DNA from: an uncultured Prevotella sp.
GTDB taxonomy: Bacteria; Bacteroidota; Bacteroidia; Bacteroidales; Bacteroidaceae
DNA: 50,344 nucleotides
Direction: 5' to 3'
Assembly: GCA_958369755.1 (NCBI GenBank)
Contig: CATXJC010000008.1
Coordinates: forward strand, 1 to 50,344
The translations under genes and the position numbers were made by a program. The notes below the pieces were generated by a model that was not told where the DNA came from, searched no databases, and saw only the letters and a program-made list of their open reading frames with translations. Positions within the stretch are counted from its first letter, which is position 1. Every line of letters starts with the position of its first letter. This document shows, piece after piece, positions 8,069 through 15,831 of this stretch.

Positions 8069-9329
8069 ATTCATATTCAATGATATTCTCAAACTGATTC
8101 CATGCAGAATTGCGATAAGCATCGAAGCTGCCTTTTGGAACATACAGGATGACACGCTTGAAATCAGAATCACTGAAGACATCCTGAATCCTGGTCTTCC
8201 AGATGGCATTGCCGATGACTGGCGGCAAGGCGCTTCGGAAACAGATGCTGTGCAGATTCGGACTGTTCTCCACCATCTGCTTCATCACATGGAACTTGGT
8301 ATCCGGAAACACCAGTTTCCTCAGATCGGGCTGATCGGCAAACGCCTTCTTTTCGATTTCATCTATCTTATAGGTCATTCCCTGGAAGTTCACCGTTTTA
8401 GGCACCTCGATACAGGAATCTTTGGAATTGGCAGCCCTGACCGATACGACTCCACCACCCCACGACTTATAAGCCAGGTTTCCTATCTTAAACTCTGCCA
8501 CCACATCGTATCCACGAGGAGGTTCGTTCACCTTATTATATATAACCACTCCCGTAGTACATGCAGCCAATACTCCCGAAGAAATCCAGAAGGCAAGCAG
8601 ATTGCGATGCAGAGAATGAATATGCTGGCGCATGGCGGTCATGTTGGGATATCGCTCCTCCAACGGACGGAGGCAACGCTTCAATCCCAGGCGATAAGAG
8701 AAATTCAGCCTCATCTTATCCAGGATAACGCCCACGCTGTAGATATCATTGCGCACATCGGTAGGTCCGCCCTTCTGCTGTTCGGGAGAAACATATCCAT
8801 CTGTTCCCGCCGGTTCCTTCAGTACGGCATAGCTGTCGGCATCAGCCAATCCGAAATCTATCAGCTTCAGCACACTCCCATTGCGGGTAACCATCATGTT
8901 GGAAGGTTTCAGGTCACGATGCACCACCTGCATGTCGTGTACAAACTCAAGTACCACGAGCAGCTGGTTGGCGATATGCACCCTTTCCACCTTGGAATGA
9001 TGTTGCTGGAGCCACTCTTCCAGAGTCACTCCATCTATCCATTCCATCACGAGGCATTTGCCATATCCATCCACTTCTTCGATACCCATTACCTCGGCAA
9101 CTCCGGTATGCTGGACATGCTTCATGATATCGAATTCCTTCTGAAGCAAGCTCTGATACACCTCGCTATTGCGCACAGCGGGAGCAAGCGCCTTCAAGAT
9201 CCACCACCTGCCATCACGCTTGGCACGGATAAGGATATTAAAGCCACTAGCCGAGATTTCTGTCATGTTGCTGAACTGCGCAGAAGTCGTTTCTGAGGGA
9301 GGGAAATAAAAACCCGATACTTGCTCCAT
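8067..9329 (-). CDS. Membrane Ser/Thr kinase with BspA-like LRR outside
   Basis: A 420-aa protein. Residues ~20-235 are a Hanks-type kinase: probable ATP Lys46, Glu65, catalytic loop HRDLKPSN (137-144), DFG at 158-160, and SPEQ in place of APE near 181. The glycine-rich loop is poor (SGFNILIRA). One membrane helix lies at ~244-264. The C-terminal ~150 residues would be periplasmic and end with a BspA/LRR_5-type unit (VPKGSFDAYRNSAWNQFENI), preceded by DEIEKKAFADQPDLRKLVFP. It should sense through the outer part and phosphorylate cytosolic targets; ligand and targets are unknown. TATCTTTG ends five bases before the ATG, predicting a leaderless mRNA. The neighbouring convergent gene encodes an exported transglutaminase-like protein. 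Confidence 0.85.
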   Translation of the reverse strand: MEQVSGFYFPPSETTSAQFSNMTEISASGFNILIRAKRDGRWWILKALAPAVRNSEVYQSLLQKEFDIMKHVQHTGVAEVMGIEEVDGYGKCLVMEWIDGVTLEEWLQQHHSKVERVHIANQLLVVLEFVHDMQVVHRDLKPSNMMVTRNGSVLKLIDFGLADADSYAVLKEPAGTDGYVSPEQQKGGPTDVRNDIYSVGVILDKMRLNFSYRLGLKRCLRPLEERYPNMTAMRQHIHSLHRNLLAFWISSGVLAACTTGVVIYNKVNEPPRGYDVVAEFKIGNLAYKSWGGGVVSVRAANSKDSCIEVPKTVNFQGMTYKIDEIEKKAFADQPDLRKLVFPDTKFHVMKQMVENSPNLHSICFRSALPPVIGNAIWKTRIQDVFSDSDFKRVILYVPKGSFDAYRNSAWNQFENIIEYE

Positions 9330-9334
9330 GCATG

Positions 9335-9342
9335 CAAAGATA
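9335..9342 (-). promoter_or_regulatory. -7 box placed 5 bases before the kinase ATG
   Basis: TATCTTTG (9342-9335, minus) is followed by CATGC and the ATG at 9329. A second ATG overlaps four bases upstream. The transcript should begin at or next to the start codon. No TTTG box is seen at 19-21 bases. Confidence 0.55.
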
Positions 9343-9427
9343 CAACATTTTATAGAAACCTACACTATTTTTTCAATATTTATCTCCTTTTTGAACAGAA
9401 TCATGGTGATAAATCATCAAAAAGTCG

Positions 9428-9435
9428 TATCTTTG
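9428..9435 (+). promoter_or_regulatory. -7 box of the epimerase gene
   Basis: TATCTTTG at 9428-9435, about 30 bases before the ATG at 9466. The -33 box is weak. Confidence 0.5.
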
Positions 9436-9465
9436 CAGCCGAAATTGCAATTTTATATATAATTC

Positions 9466-10461
9466 ATGAAGATTCTAGTAACGGGTGCGTCGGGCTTTAT
9501 CGGCAGTTACATCGTAGAAGAAGCCTTGCGACAAGGCATGGAAACCTGGGCGTCAGTACGCCCTACCAGTTCCAGAAAATACCTGCAAGACGAGCGCATC
9601 CATTTCATCAATCTCAATCTTTCTTCAGAGGAAGAGTTGGAGAAGGAACTCGCTCCGCACGAGTTCGACTATATTGTGCATGCAGCTGGCGCTACCAAGT
9701 GTTTGCATGCAGAGGATTTCTATAAGGTGAACACCGAGGGCACCAAGCACCTGGTAAATGCCATCCTGCATCTGGGAATGCCTATCAAGCGATTTGTCTT
9801 CGTCAGTTCGCTCAGCATCTTCGGAGCCATCCGCGAGGAGCAGCCTTATCAGGAGATCTGTGAGAACGATGTGCCTAAGCCTAACACGGCATACGGCAAG
9901 AGCAAACTTGCCGCAGAGCGCTATCTCGACAGCATCGGCAACAACTTCCCTTATATCATCCTGCGCCCTACCGGCGTATATGGTCCAAGAGAAAAAGACT
10001 ATTTCCTCATGGCGCAGAGCATCAGGCAGCACATGGATTTTGCTGTAGGATTCAAGCGCCAGGACATCACCTTCGTGTATGTTCAGGATGTGGTGCAGGC
10101 TGTTTTCCTTGCCCTAGACCATGGTATGAACGGCAGGAAATACTTCCTCAGCGATGGCGAAGTTTACCAGTCGGAAGCTTTCAGCGACCTGATCCATAAG
10201 GAATTGGGCAATCCATGGATGTTGCGCATCAAGGCTCCTATCTGGGTGCTCCGCATCGTAACCTTCTTTGGCGAGTATCTCGGCAGAATGACCGGTAGGA
10301 TGTCGGCACTGAACAATGACAAGTATAACATCCTGAAACAGCGCAACTGGCGTTGTGACATCGAACCTGCCATGGACGAGCTGGGCTATCATCCCCACTA
10401 CCCTCTGTCAAGAGGTGTAAAGCTTGCCATCAAGTGGTACAAGGATAACGGATGGCTGTAA
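9466..10461 (+). CDS. NAD(P)-dependent epimerase/reductase (extended SDR)
   Basis: A 331-aa Rossmann protein with nucleotide loop GASGFIG (residues 7-13), a VSSLSIFG strand, the YGKSK catalytic Tyr/Lys pair near 143-147 and ILRPTGVYGP. This is the 3-beta-HSD/epimerase branch of extended SDRs. The substrate is open: a nucleotide sugar, or a keto-lipid as in the bacterial ceramide reductase group, which also belongs to this branch. The next gene, 18 bases on, is a PAP2/Aur1-like membrane enzyme, which makes a lipid substrate attractive but unproven. The ATG at 9466 follows a TATCTTTG box. The gene opens the envelope cluster. Confidence 0.75.
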   Translation: MKILVTGASGFIGSYIVEEALRQGMETWASVRPTSSRKYLQDERIHFINLNLSSEEELEKELAPHEFDYIVHAAGATKCLHAEDFYKVNTEGTKHLVNAILHLGMPIKRFVFVSSLSIFGAIREEQPYQEICENDVPKPNTAYGKSKLAAERYLDSIGNNFPYIILRPTGVYGPREKDYFLMAQSIRQHMDFAVGFKRQDITFVYVQDVVQAVFLALDHGMNGRKYFLSDGEVYQSEAFSDLIHKELGNPWMLRIKAPIWVLRIVTFFGEYLGRMTGRMSALNNDKYNILKQRNWRCDIEPAMDELGYHPHYPLSRGVKLAIKWYKDNGWL

Positions 10462-10479
10462 TAAAATTAAAAATCAATA

Positions 10480-11433
10480 ATGATAAAAGATTATTTTAAG
10501 ATAGAAAAGAACCCCAAGAAGGGACTCCTGCCACTGGAATGGGTGATGCTGGGCTATATGGCGATAACAGTCTTCACCATGCTCTTTACCTTTACCAAGG
10601 TAGTGAATCCGGAGTCGATGCTTTGGGGCAGATTGAGAATTCTGGTCATGACCCTCGCCCTTTGGGGCGTATATCGCATGATTCCATGCAGGATAACGAA
10701 GATGGTACGCATCATAGCGCAGATCGCCCTGCTTGCCTGGTGGTATCCAGATACTTACGAGATCAACCGCATGTTCCCCAACCTCGACCATATCTTTGCG
10801 GGATGGGAACAGGATCTCTTTGGATGCCAGCCCGCCCTGCTCTTTGCCAAGGCACTGCCCTGGGCGGTGGTGAGCGAACTGATGTCGATGGGATACTTCA
10901 TGTATTATCCGATGATAGCAGCGGTAGTACTCTACTATTTCTTCTGCAGATACTACGAGGCTGAAAGAGTGGGCTTTGTGATGCTCGCCAGCTTCTTCAT
11001 CTACTATCTCATCTACATTTACGTGCCGGTGGTAGGACCAACGTTCTACTTCGATGCCGTGGGAGTACAGGATATTGCCAAGGGCATCTTCCCGGCAATG
11101 GGCGATTACTTTAGTACCCATACCAGTTGTCTGCCAACCCCAGGCTATACCGACGGAATCTTCTACCAGCTCGTAGAGAATGCCAAGGAAGCAGGAGAGC
11201 GACCTACCGCCGCCTTTCCGAGTTCGCACGTGGGCGTAAGCACCATCTGCATGCTCCTTGCCTGGCACAGCAGAAACCGCAAGCTGCTCTTCACCATGCT
11301 GCCATTCTACATCTTCCTGTGTATGGCAACCGTGTATATCCAGGCGCATTATCTCATCGATGCCATCGCCGGATGGATCTCTGCCGTAGTCATCTACTTC
11401 ATGCTGATGGCAGTTTCAAAGAACATGAAATGA
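10480..11433 (+). CDS. PAP2/Aur1-like membrane phosphotransferase or phosphatase
   Basis: A 317-aa integral membrane protein with about six helices. The PAP2 core is at the C-terminus: AAFPSSHVG (near 244-252) supplies the first His, and YIQAHYLIDAIAGW (near 286-299) the nucleophile-pair His and Asp. This layout matches the inositol phosphorylceramide synthase (Aur1) branch of PAP2 better than soluble acid phosphatases. Probable action is transfer or removal of a phosphate headgroup on a membrane lipid. It lies 18 bases after the SDR gene, so they are likely co-transcribed and may act on the same lipid. Family is secure; substrate is inference. Confidence 0.75.
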   Translation: MIKDYFKIEKNPKKGLLPLEWVMLGYMAITVFTMLFTFTKVVNPESMLWGRLRILVMTLALWGVYRMIPCRITKMVRIIAQIALLAWWYPDTYEINRMFPNLDHIFAGWEQDLFGCQPALLFAKALPWAVVSELMSMGYFMYYPMIAAVVLYYFFCRYYEAERVGFVMLASFFIYYLIYIYVPVVGPTFYFDAVGVQDIAKGIFPAMGDYFSTHTSCLPTPGYTDGIFYQLVENAKEAGERPTAAFPSSHVGVSTICMLLAWHSRNRKLLFTMLPFYIFLCMATVYIQAHYLIDAIAGWISAVVIYFMLMAVSKNMK

Positions 11434-11503
11434 TGCGGCATGGAAGATACAGGAAAGAAATCATATTAATACATCAAACATAAATTAGAATTCATCTAGA
11501 ACA

Positions 11504-12838
11504 ATGAAGAAACTGTTTATTGAAACTTATGGCTGCCAGATGAACGTGGCAGACAGTGAGGTAGTTGCCTCTGTGATGCAGATGGCAGGCTACGAGATTT
11601 GTGAGAAAGAAGAAGAGGCTGATGCCATCTTCCTGAACACCTGCAGTATCCGCGAGAATGCGGAAAACAAGATTTACCATCGCCTCGACACCCTCCATGC
11701 TGAGCAGAAGAAGGGAAGAAAGGTGATTCTCGGCGTATTGGGCTGTATGGCAGAGCGAGTAAAGGATGACCTCATCCAGAACCACTATGCCAACCTGGTC
11801 TGTGGACCAGACAGCTATCTCAATCTGCCGGATATGATTGCGCAGTGCGAGATGGGTACCAATGCCATCAACATTGAACTTTCAAAGACCGAGACCTACC
11901 GTGACATCGTGCCTCAGCGCATCGGTGGCAACAGAGTGAGCGGTTTCGTAAGCATCATGCGTGGTTGCAACAACTTTTGCCACTACTGCATCGTGCCTTA
12001 TACCCGTGGACGTGAGCGCAGTCGCGATGCCGAGAGCATCCTGCGCGAGGTTCGCGATTTGCAGCAGCGTGGCTTCAAGGAAGTTACCCTATTGGGACAG
12101 AACGTGAACAGCTACGGTCTCTCACCATCGGGCAAGCGCGAGGAAGGCAGCCTTTCCTTCGCCGAGCTCCTGCACATGGTAGCCCAGGCTGTGCCGGATA
12201 TGCGTGTACGCTTCACCACCTCTAACCCAGAGGATATGACCGAGGACATTCTCCACGCCATTGCCGAAGAGCCAAACCTCTGCAAGCACATCCACTTCCC
12301 TGCACAGAGCGGAAGCAACAAGATTTTGAAGCTGATGAACCGCAAATACACCCGTGAGGAGTATCTGCAGCGCATCGCTGACATCAAGCGCATCATCCCG
12401 GGCTGCGGCATCACCACCGACATCTTCGTGGGTTATCACGACGAGACCGAGGAAGACCATCAGGAAACCCTCTCGCTGGTGAAGGAAGTAGGCTTCGACA
12501 GCGCCTTCATGTTCAAGTATTCAGAGCGCCCGGGCACCTATGCAGCCAAGCATCTGCCAGACAACGTTTCTGAGGAAACCAAGATAGCCCGCCTCAACGA
12601 ACTCATCAAACTGCAGACCGAGGTGAGTGCCGAGCAGAACAAGAAGGATGAAGGCAAGGTATTCACCATCCTCATCGAGAACTTCAGCAAGCGTAGCCGC
12701 GAGCAGATGATGGGCCGAACAGAACAGAACAAGGCGGTTGTCATCGATAAGGGCAACCACCATATCGGAGAGTTCGTGAAGGTTCGCATCACCGGTTCTA
12801 CCTCTGCTACTCTCTTCGGAGAAGAAGTAAAGGAGTAA
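11504..12838 (+). CDS. miaB: tRNA-2-methylthio-N6-isopentenyladenosine synthase
   Basis: A 444-aa radical-SAM methylthiotransferase that adds a 2-methylthio group to i6A37 of tRNAs. The N-terminal UPF0004 domain has cysteines 11, 47 and 81 for the auxiliary cluster. The radical-SAM motif CNNFCHYC supplies cysteines 155, 159 and 162. The C-terminal TRAM domain ends in ITGSTSATLFGE. Length and motifs are typical, and the PYTRGRERSR segment after the cluster is characteristic of MiaB rather than RimO or MtaB. It follows the PAP2 gene by 70 bases and ends before an intrinsic terminator (12912-12937). Confidence 0.95.
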   Translation: MKKLFIETYGCQMNVADSEVVASVMQMAGYEICEKEEEADAIFLNTCSIRENAENKIYHRLDTLHAEQKKGRKVILGVLGCMAERVKDDLIQNHYANLVCGPDSYLNLPDMIAQCEMGTNAINIELSKTETYRDIVPQRIGGNRVSGFVSIMRGCNNFCHYCIVPYTRGRERSRDAESILREVRDLQQRGFKEVTLLGQNVNSYGLSPSGKREEGSLSFAELLHMVAQAVPDMRVRFTTSNPEDMTEDILHAIAEEPNLCKHIHFPAQSGSNKILKLMNRKYTREEYLQRIADIKRIIPGCGITTDIFVGYHDETEEDHQETLSLVKEVGFDSAFMFKYSERPGTYAAKHLPDNVSEETKIARLNELIKLQTEVSAEQNKKDEGKVFTILIENFSKRSREQMMGRTEQNKAVVIDKGNHHIGEFVKVRITGSTSATLFGEEVKE

Positions 12839-12911
12839 ACCCAAACTCTTCAGAACAGCTTTTTCTGAATAAAAAGACTCTTCTGAAAGAAAAAACAGAA
12901 TATAAACAAGA

Positions 12912-12957
12912 AAAACCGCCAAAAGTTTGGCGGTTTTCTTAAAAAGCACTATATTTG
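12912..12957 (+). promoter_or_regulatory. miaB terminator overlapping the exporter promoter
   Basis: Stem AAAACCGCC (12912-12920)/GGCGGTTTT (12929-12937) with a T-rich 3' side ends miaB. TTTG at 12926-12929 lies in its loop and first stem base and acts as -33 box, 20 bases before TATATTTG (12950-12957). The terminator and the next gene's promoter therefore share DNA. Confidence 0.7.
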
Positions 12958-12962
12958 CACCT

Positions 12963-14816
12963 ATGAAGGAATTCTTGCAAATTTTACGCCGGTTCGTCCC
13001 TCCATACAAGAAGTATCTGGGACTGTCTATCCTGTTCAATATCCTGTCTGCGGTATTGAACATCTTTTCGTTTGCAGCCTTGATACCAATCCTGCAGATT
13101 CTCTTCCAGGTAGATGGCGGTATCCGTGCCAACGACTATATGGAATGGGACGGAACGCTGGGCAGCATCAAGGAAGTGGCAACCAACAACCTGTATTATT
13201 ATATCCAGGAGTTCATCGTGGCGCACAGTGCATCACTGGCTCTGCTGGTTATCGGCTTGTTCCTTGCCTTCATGACATTCCTCAAGACGGGAGCCTATTT
13301 CCTGTCTTCAGCCACCATCATCCCTATCCGTACGGGTATTGTTCGCGATATCCGCAACCAGCTCTACCAGAAGATTACCTCGCTTTCGCTGGGCTTCTTC
13401 AGCGAAGAGCGCAAGGGCGATATCATCGCCCGAATGAGCGGTGACGTGCAGGAAGTGGAGAACAGCATCATGTCGTCGCTCGATATGCTCTTCAAGAATC
13501 CTATTCTCATTCTCTTCTATTTCATTACGCTCATCTGCATCAGCTGGCAGCTCACCCTCTTCACCATCCTCTTTGTGCCACCATTCGGCTGGTTCATGGG
13601 TGTTGTGGGAAAGAAACTGAAGGCACAAAGTACCGAGGCACAGTCGCTCTGGAGTGATACGATGAGTATGGTAGAGGAGACCTTGGGCGGATTGCGCATC
13701 ATCAAGGCTTTTTGTGCTGAAGATAAGATGAACTGGCGCTTCAACCAGGTGAATAGCAGTTATCGCGACAACATCATGCGCGTGAACATCCGTCAGCAAA
13801 TGGCTCACCCGATGAGTGAGTTCCTGGGAACCATCCTCATCGTGGTAGTATTGTGGTTTGGCGGTATCCTGGTTCTGGATTACGGCAGAATCGACGGTCC
13901 TACCATCATCTTCTATCTCGTGATGCTCTACAGCATCATCAACCCGCTGAAGGAATTCTCCAAAGCGAGTTACAATATCCCAAAGGGATTGGCAAGTATG
14001 GAGCGTATCGACAAGATTCTGAAAGCCGAGATCGAAATCAAGGACAAGGAGAACCCTGAACATATCAGCAGCTTCGAGCATCAGATAGAGTTCCGCCATG
14101 TTTCCTTCGCCTATACCGACCATCAGAACGATGAGCTGGTTTATGTATTGAAGGATATCAACCTGGTGATTCCTAAGGGAAAGACCATCGCACTGGTGGG
14201 ACAGAGCGGTAGCGGAAAGAGTACAATGCTCGACCTGATTCCTCGCTACTACGATGTACAGGAGGGCGAGGTGCTCATCGACGGCATCAATGTGAAAGAC
14301 CTTGCCGTACACGATCTCCGCCAGCTGATAGGTAATGTAAACCAGGAGGCAATCCTCTTCAATGCCAGCTTCAAGGACAATATCCGCTTCGGCAAGACCG
14401 ATGCTACCGATGAAGATATCGCCAATGCGGCAAAGATAGCCAATGCCTACGAGTTCATTACCAAGTCGGAACATGGTTTCGATACCGGAATCGGTGATCG
14501 TGGCGGCAGACTCTCCGGAGGTCAGCGCCAGCGTGTGAGCATAGCCCGTGCCATCCTCAAGAATCCTCCTATCCTTATCCTCGACGAGGCAACATCGGCT
14601 CTTGATACAGAGAGCGAGCGTCTGGTACAGGATGCCCTGGAGAGATTGATGAAGACCCGTACCACCGTGGCAGTGGCCCACCGACTGAGTACCATCAAGC
14701 ATGCCGATGAAATCTGCGTACTGCACGAGGGCAGGATTGTGGAGCGTGGTACCCACGATGAACTGATTAGAAAAGACGGATATTACAAGAAGTTGCACGA
14801 CATGCAGCAGGTGTAA
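12963..14816 (+). CDS. MsbA-like ABC exporter (permease-ATPase fusion)
   Basis: The ATG at 12963 gives a 617-aa half-transporter; an in-frame start 36 bases upstream lies inside the promoter and terminator and is rejected. The N-terminal ~340 residues form the six-helix exporter domain. The ATPase has Walker A GQSGSGKST (near 412), signature LSGGQRQR (near 518), Walker B ILILDEATSALD (near 537-548) and the H-loop AHRLST. It is most like lipid A/glycolipid flippases. The gene that follows, 41 bases on, is a lipid A-type acyltransferase, which supports a role in LPS export. The promoter box lies five bases before ATG, predicting a leaderless mRNA. Confidence 0.85.
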   Translation: MKEFLQILRRFVPPYKKYLGLSILFNILSAVLNIFSFAALIPILQILFQVDGGIRANDYMEWDGTLGSIKEVATNNLYYYIQEFIVAHSASLALLVIGLFLAFMTFLKTGAYFLSSATIIPIRTGIVRDIRNQLYQKITSLSLGFFSEERKGDIIARMSGDVQEVENSIMSSLDMLFKNPILILFYFITLICISWQLTLFTILFVPPFGWFMGVVGKKLKAQSTEAQSLWSDTMSMVEETLGGLRIIKAFCAEDKMNWRFNQVNSSYRDNIMRVNIRQQMAHPMSEFLGTILIVVVLWFGGILVLDYGRIDGPTIIFYLVMLYSIINPLKEFSKASYNIPKGLASMERIDKILKAEIEIKDKENPEHISSFEHQIEFRHVSFAYTDHQNDELVYVLKDINLVIPKGKTIALVGQSGSGKSTMLDLIPRYYDVQEGEVLIDGINVKDLAVHDLRQLIGNVNQEAILFNASFKDNIRFGKTDATDEDIANAAKIANAYEFITKSEHGFDTGIGDRGGRLSGGQRQRVSIARAILKNPPILILDEATSALDTESERLVQDALERLMKTRTTVAVAHRLSTIKHADEICVLHEGRIVERGTHDELIRKDGYYKKLHDMQQV

Positions 14817-14857
14817 TTGAGTAAAGAGTTAATAGTTAAGAATTTATAGTTTTACAG

Positions 14858-15781
14858 ATGGTTAAGATTGTTTATGCATTCTTTTATGCGATATCGCTGC
14901 TGCCATTCAGGCTGCTCTATTGCATTGCCGATTTCGAGTACTTCATGATGTATCGCATCATCAAGTACCGCAGGGGTATTGTGCGTAAGAATCTCACCAG
15001 CTCTTTTCCTGAGAAATCAGAAGAAGAGATTATCGACATCGAGAAGAAGTTCTATCGCTGGTTCAGCGATTACTTCTTCGAGGCTGTCAAACTGCTCAGC
15101 ATCAGTGACAAGGAGTTGCACCAGCGATTCCAGGTCATCAACAGTGAGGAAGTGGAGCAATGTTTCCTGGAAGGTCAGAACGTGGCAGCTATCCTGGGCC
15201 ATTACTGCAACTGGGAGTGGCTCTCATGCGTGGGTATCGAACTGCCTAAGTCACGCAAGATAGGCCTCATCTATCACCCTCTGCGTAACCATGCCTTCGA
15301 CGAGCTCTTCAAGCGCATCCGTTCTCACGAGGAGAATGGCGTGGTGGTGCCCAAGAAAGAAATCCTCCGCTATTTGGTGGATTACAAGCGCAAGGGCATT
15401 ATGAGCATCTTCGGCTACATCAGCGACCAGGGTCCCAAGTGGGAGAACATCCACCTGTGGCTTCCTTTCCTCAACCATCCCGAAACCCCAGTGTTTACTG
15501 GCGGCGAAAGAATCATGAGAAAGATGAACGATGCCGTGTTCTATGTAGAGATGTCGCGCCCGAAGCGAGGCTACTATACGGCAACCTACAAGCTCATCAC
15601 CCGTGAGCCAAACACTCTACCGGAGCACGAGATTACCCGTCGTTTCTTCCAGATGCTGGAAAAAACCATTCGCCAGAATCCACCTTATTATTTATGGACG
15701 CATAACAGATGGAAGCGAACCAGGGAGGAGTTTGACAAGCGATATGAAGTGGTGAAGGGGAAAGTTGTGCCAAGAGAATAG
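14858..15781 (+). CDS. Lysophospholipid/lipid A acyltransferase (LpxL/HtrB family)
   Basis: A 307-aa protein with an N-terminal membrane anchor (residues ~4-22) and the HtrB/LpxL domain. The catalytic block appears as GHYCNWEW (about residues 113-120), in place of the usual HxxxxD/E spacing. Later family blocks include SDQGPKW, VFTGGERIM and the C-terminal PPYYLWTHNRWKR. It should transfer a secondary acyl chain to lipid A at the inner membrane. It follows the MsbA-like exporter, and the two plausibly form one unit for lipid A maturation and flipping. Which acyl position it modifies cannot be told. Confidence 0.82.
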   Translation: MVKIVYAFFYAISLLPFRLLYCIADFEYFMMYRIIKYRRGIVRKNLTSSFPEKSEEEIIDIEKKFYRWFSDYFFEAVKLLSISDKELHQRFQVINSEEVEQCFLEGQNVAAILGHYCNWEWLSCVGIELPKSRKIGLIYHPLRNHAFDELFKRIRSHEENGVVVPKKEILRYLVDYKRKGIMSIFGYISDQGPKWENIHLWLPFLNHPETPVFTGGERIMRKMNDAVFYVEMSRPKRGYYTATYKLITREPNTLPEHEITRRFFQMLEKTIRQNPPYYLWTHNRWKRTREEFDKRYEVVKGKVVPRE

Positions 15782-15831
15782 AGTTGTTCCAAAAGACTAG
15801 AGTTTATCTTAATAATAGAAAGGGTTACAAG

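Noticed and set aside
12927..12962. Earlier in-frame start of the MsbA-like exporter
   Set aside because: It lies within the terminator and promoter; transcription begins at about 12962.
13308..14798. 496-codon frame on the minus strand
   Set aside because: Antisense to the ABC exporter with intact Walker and signature motifs.
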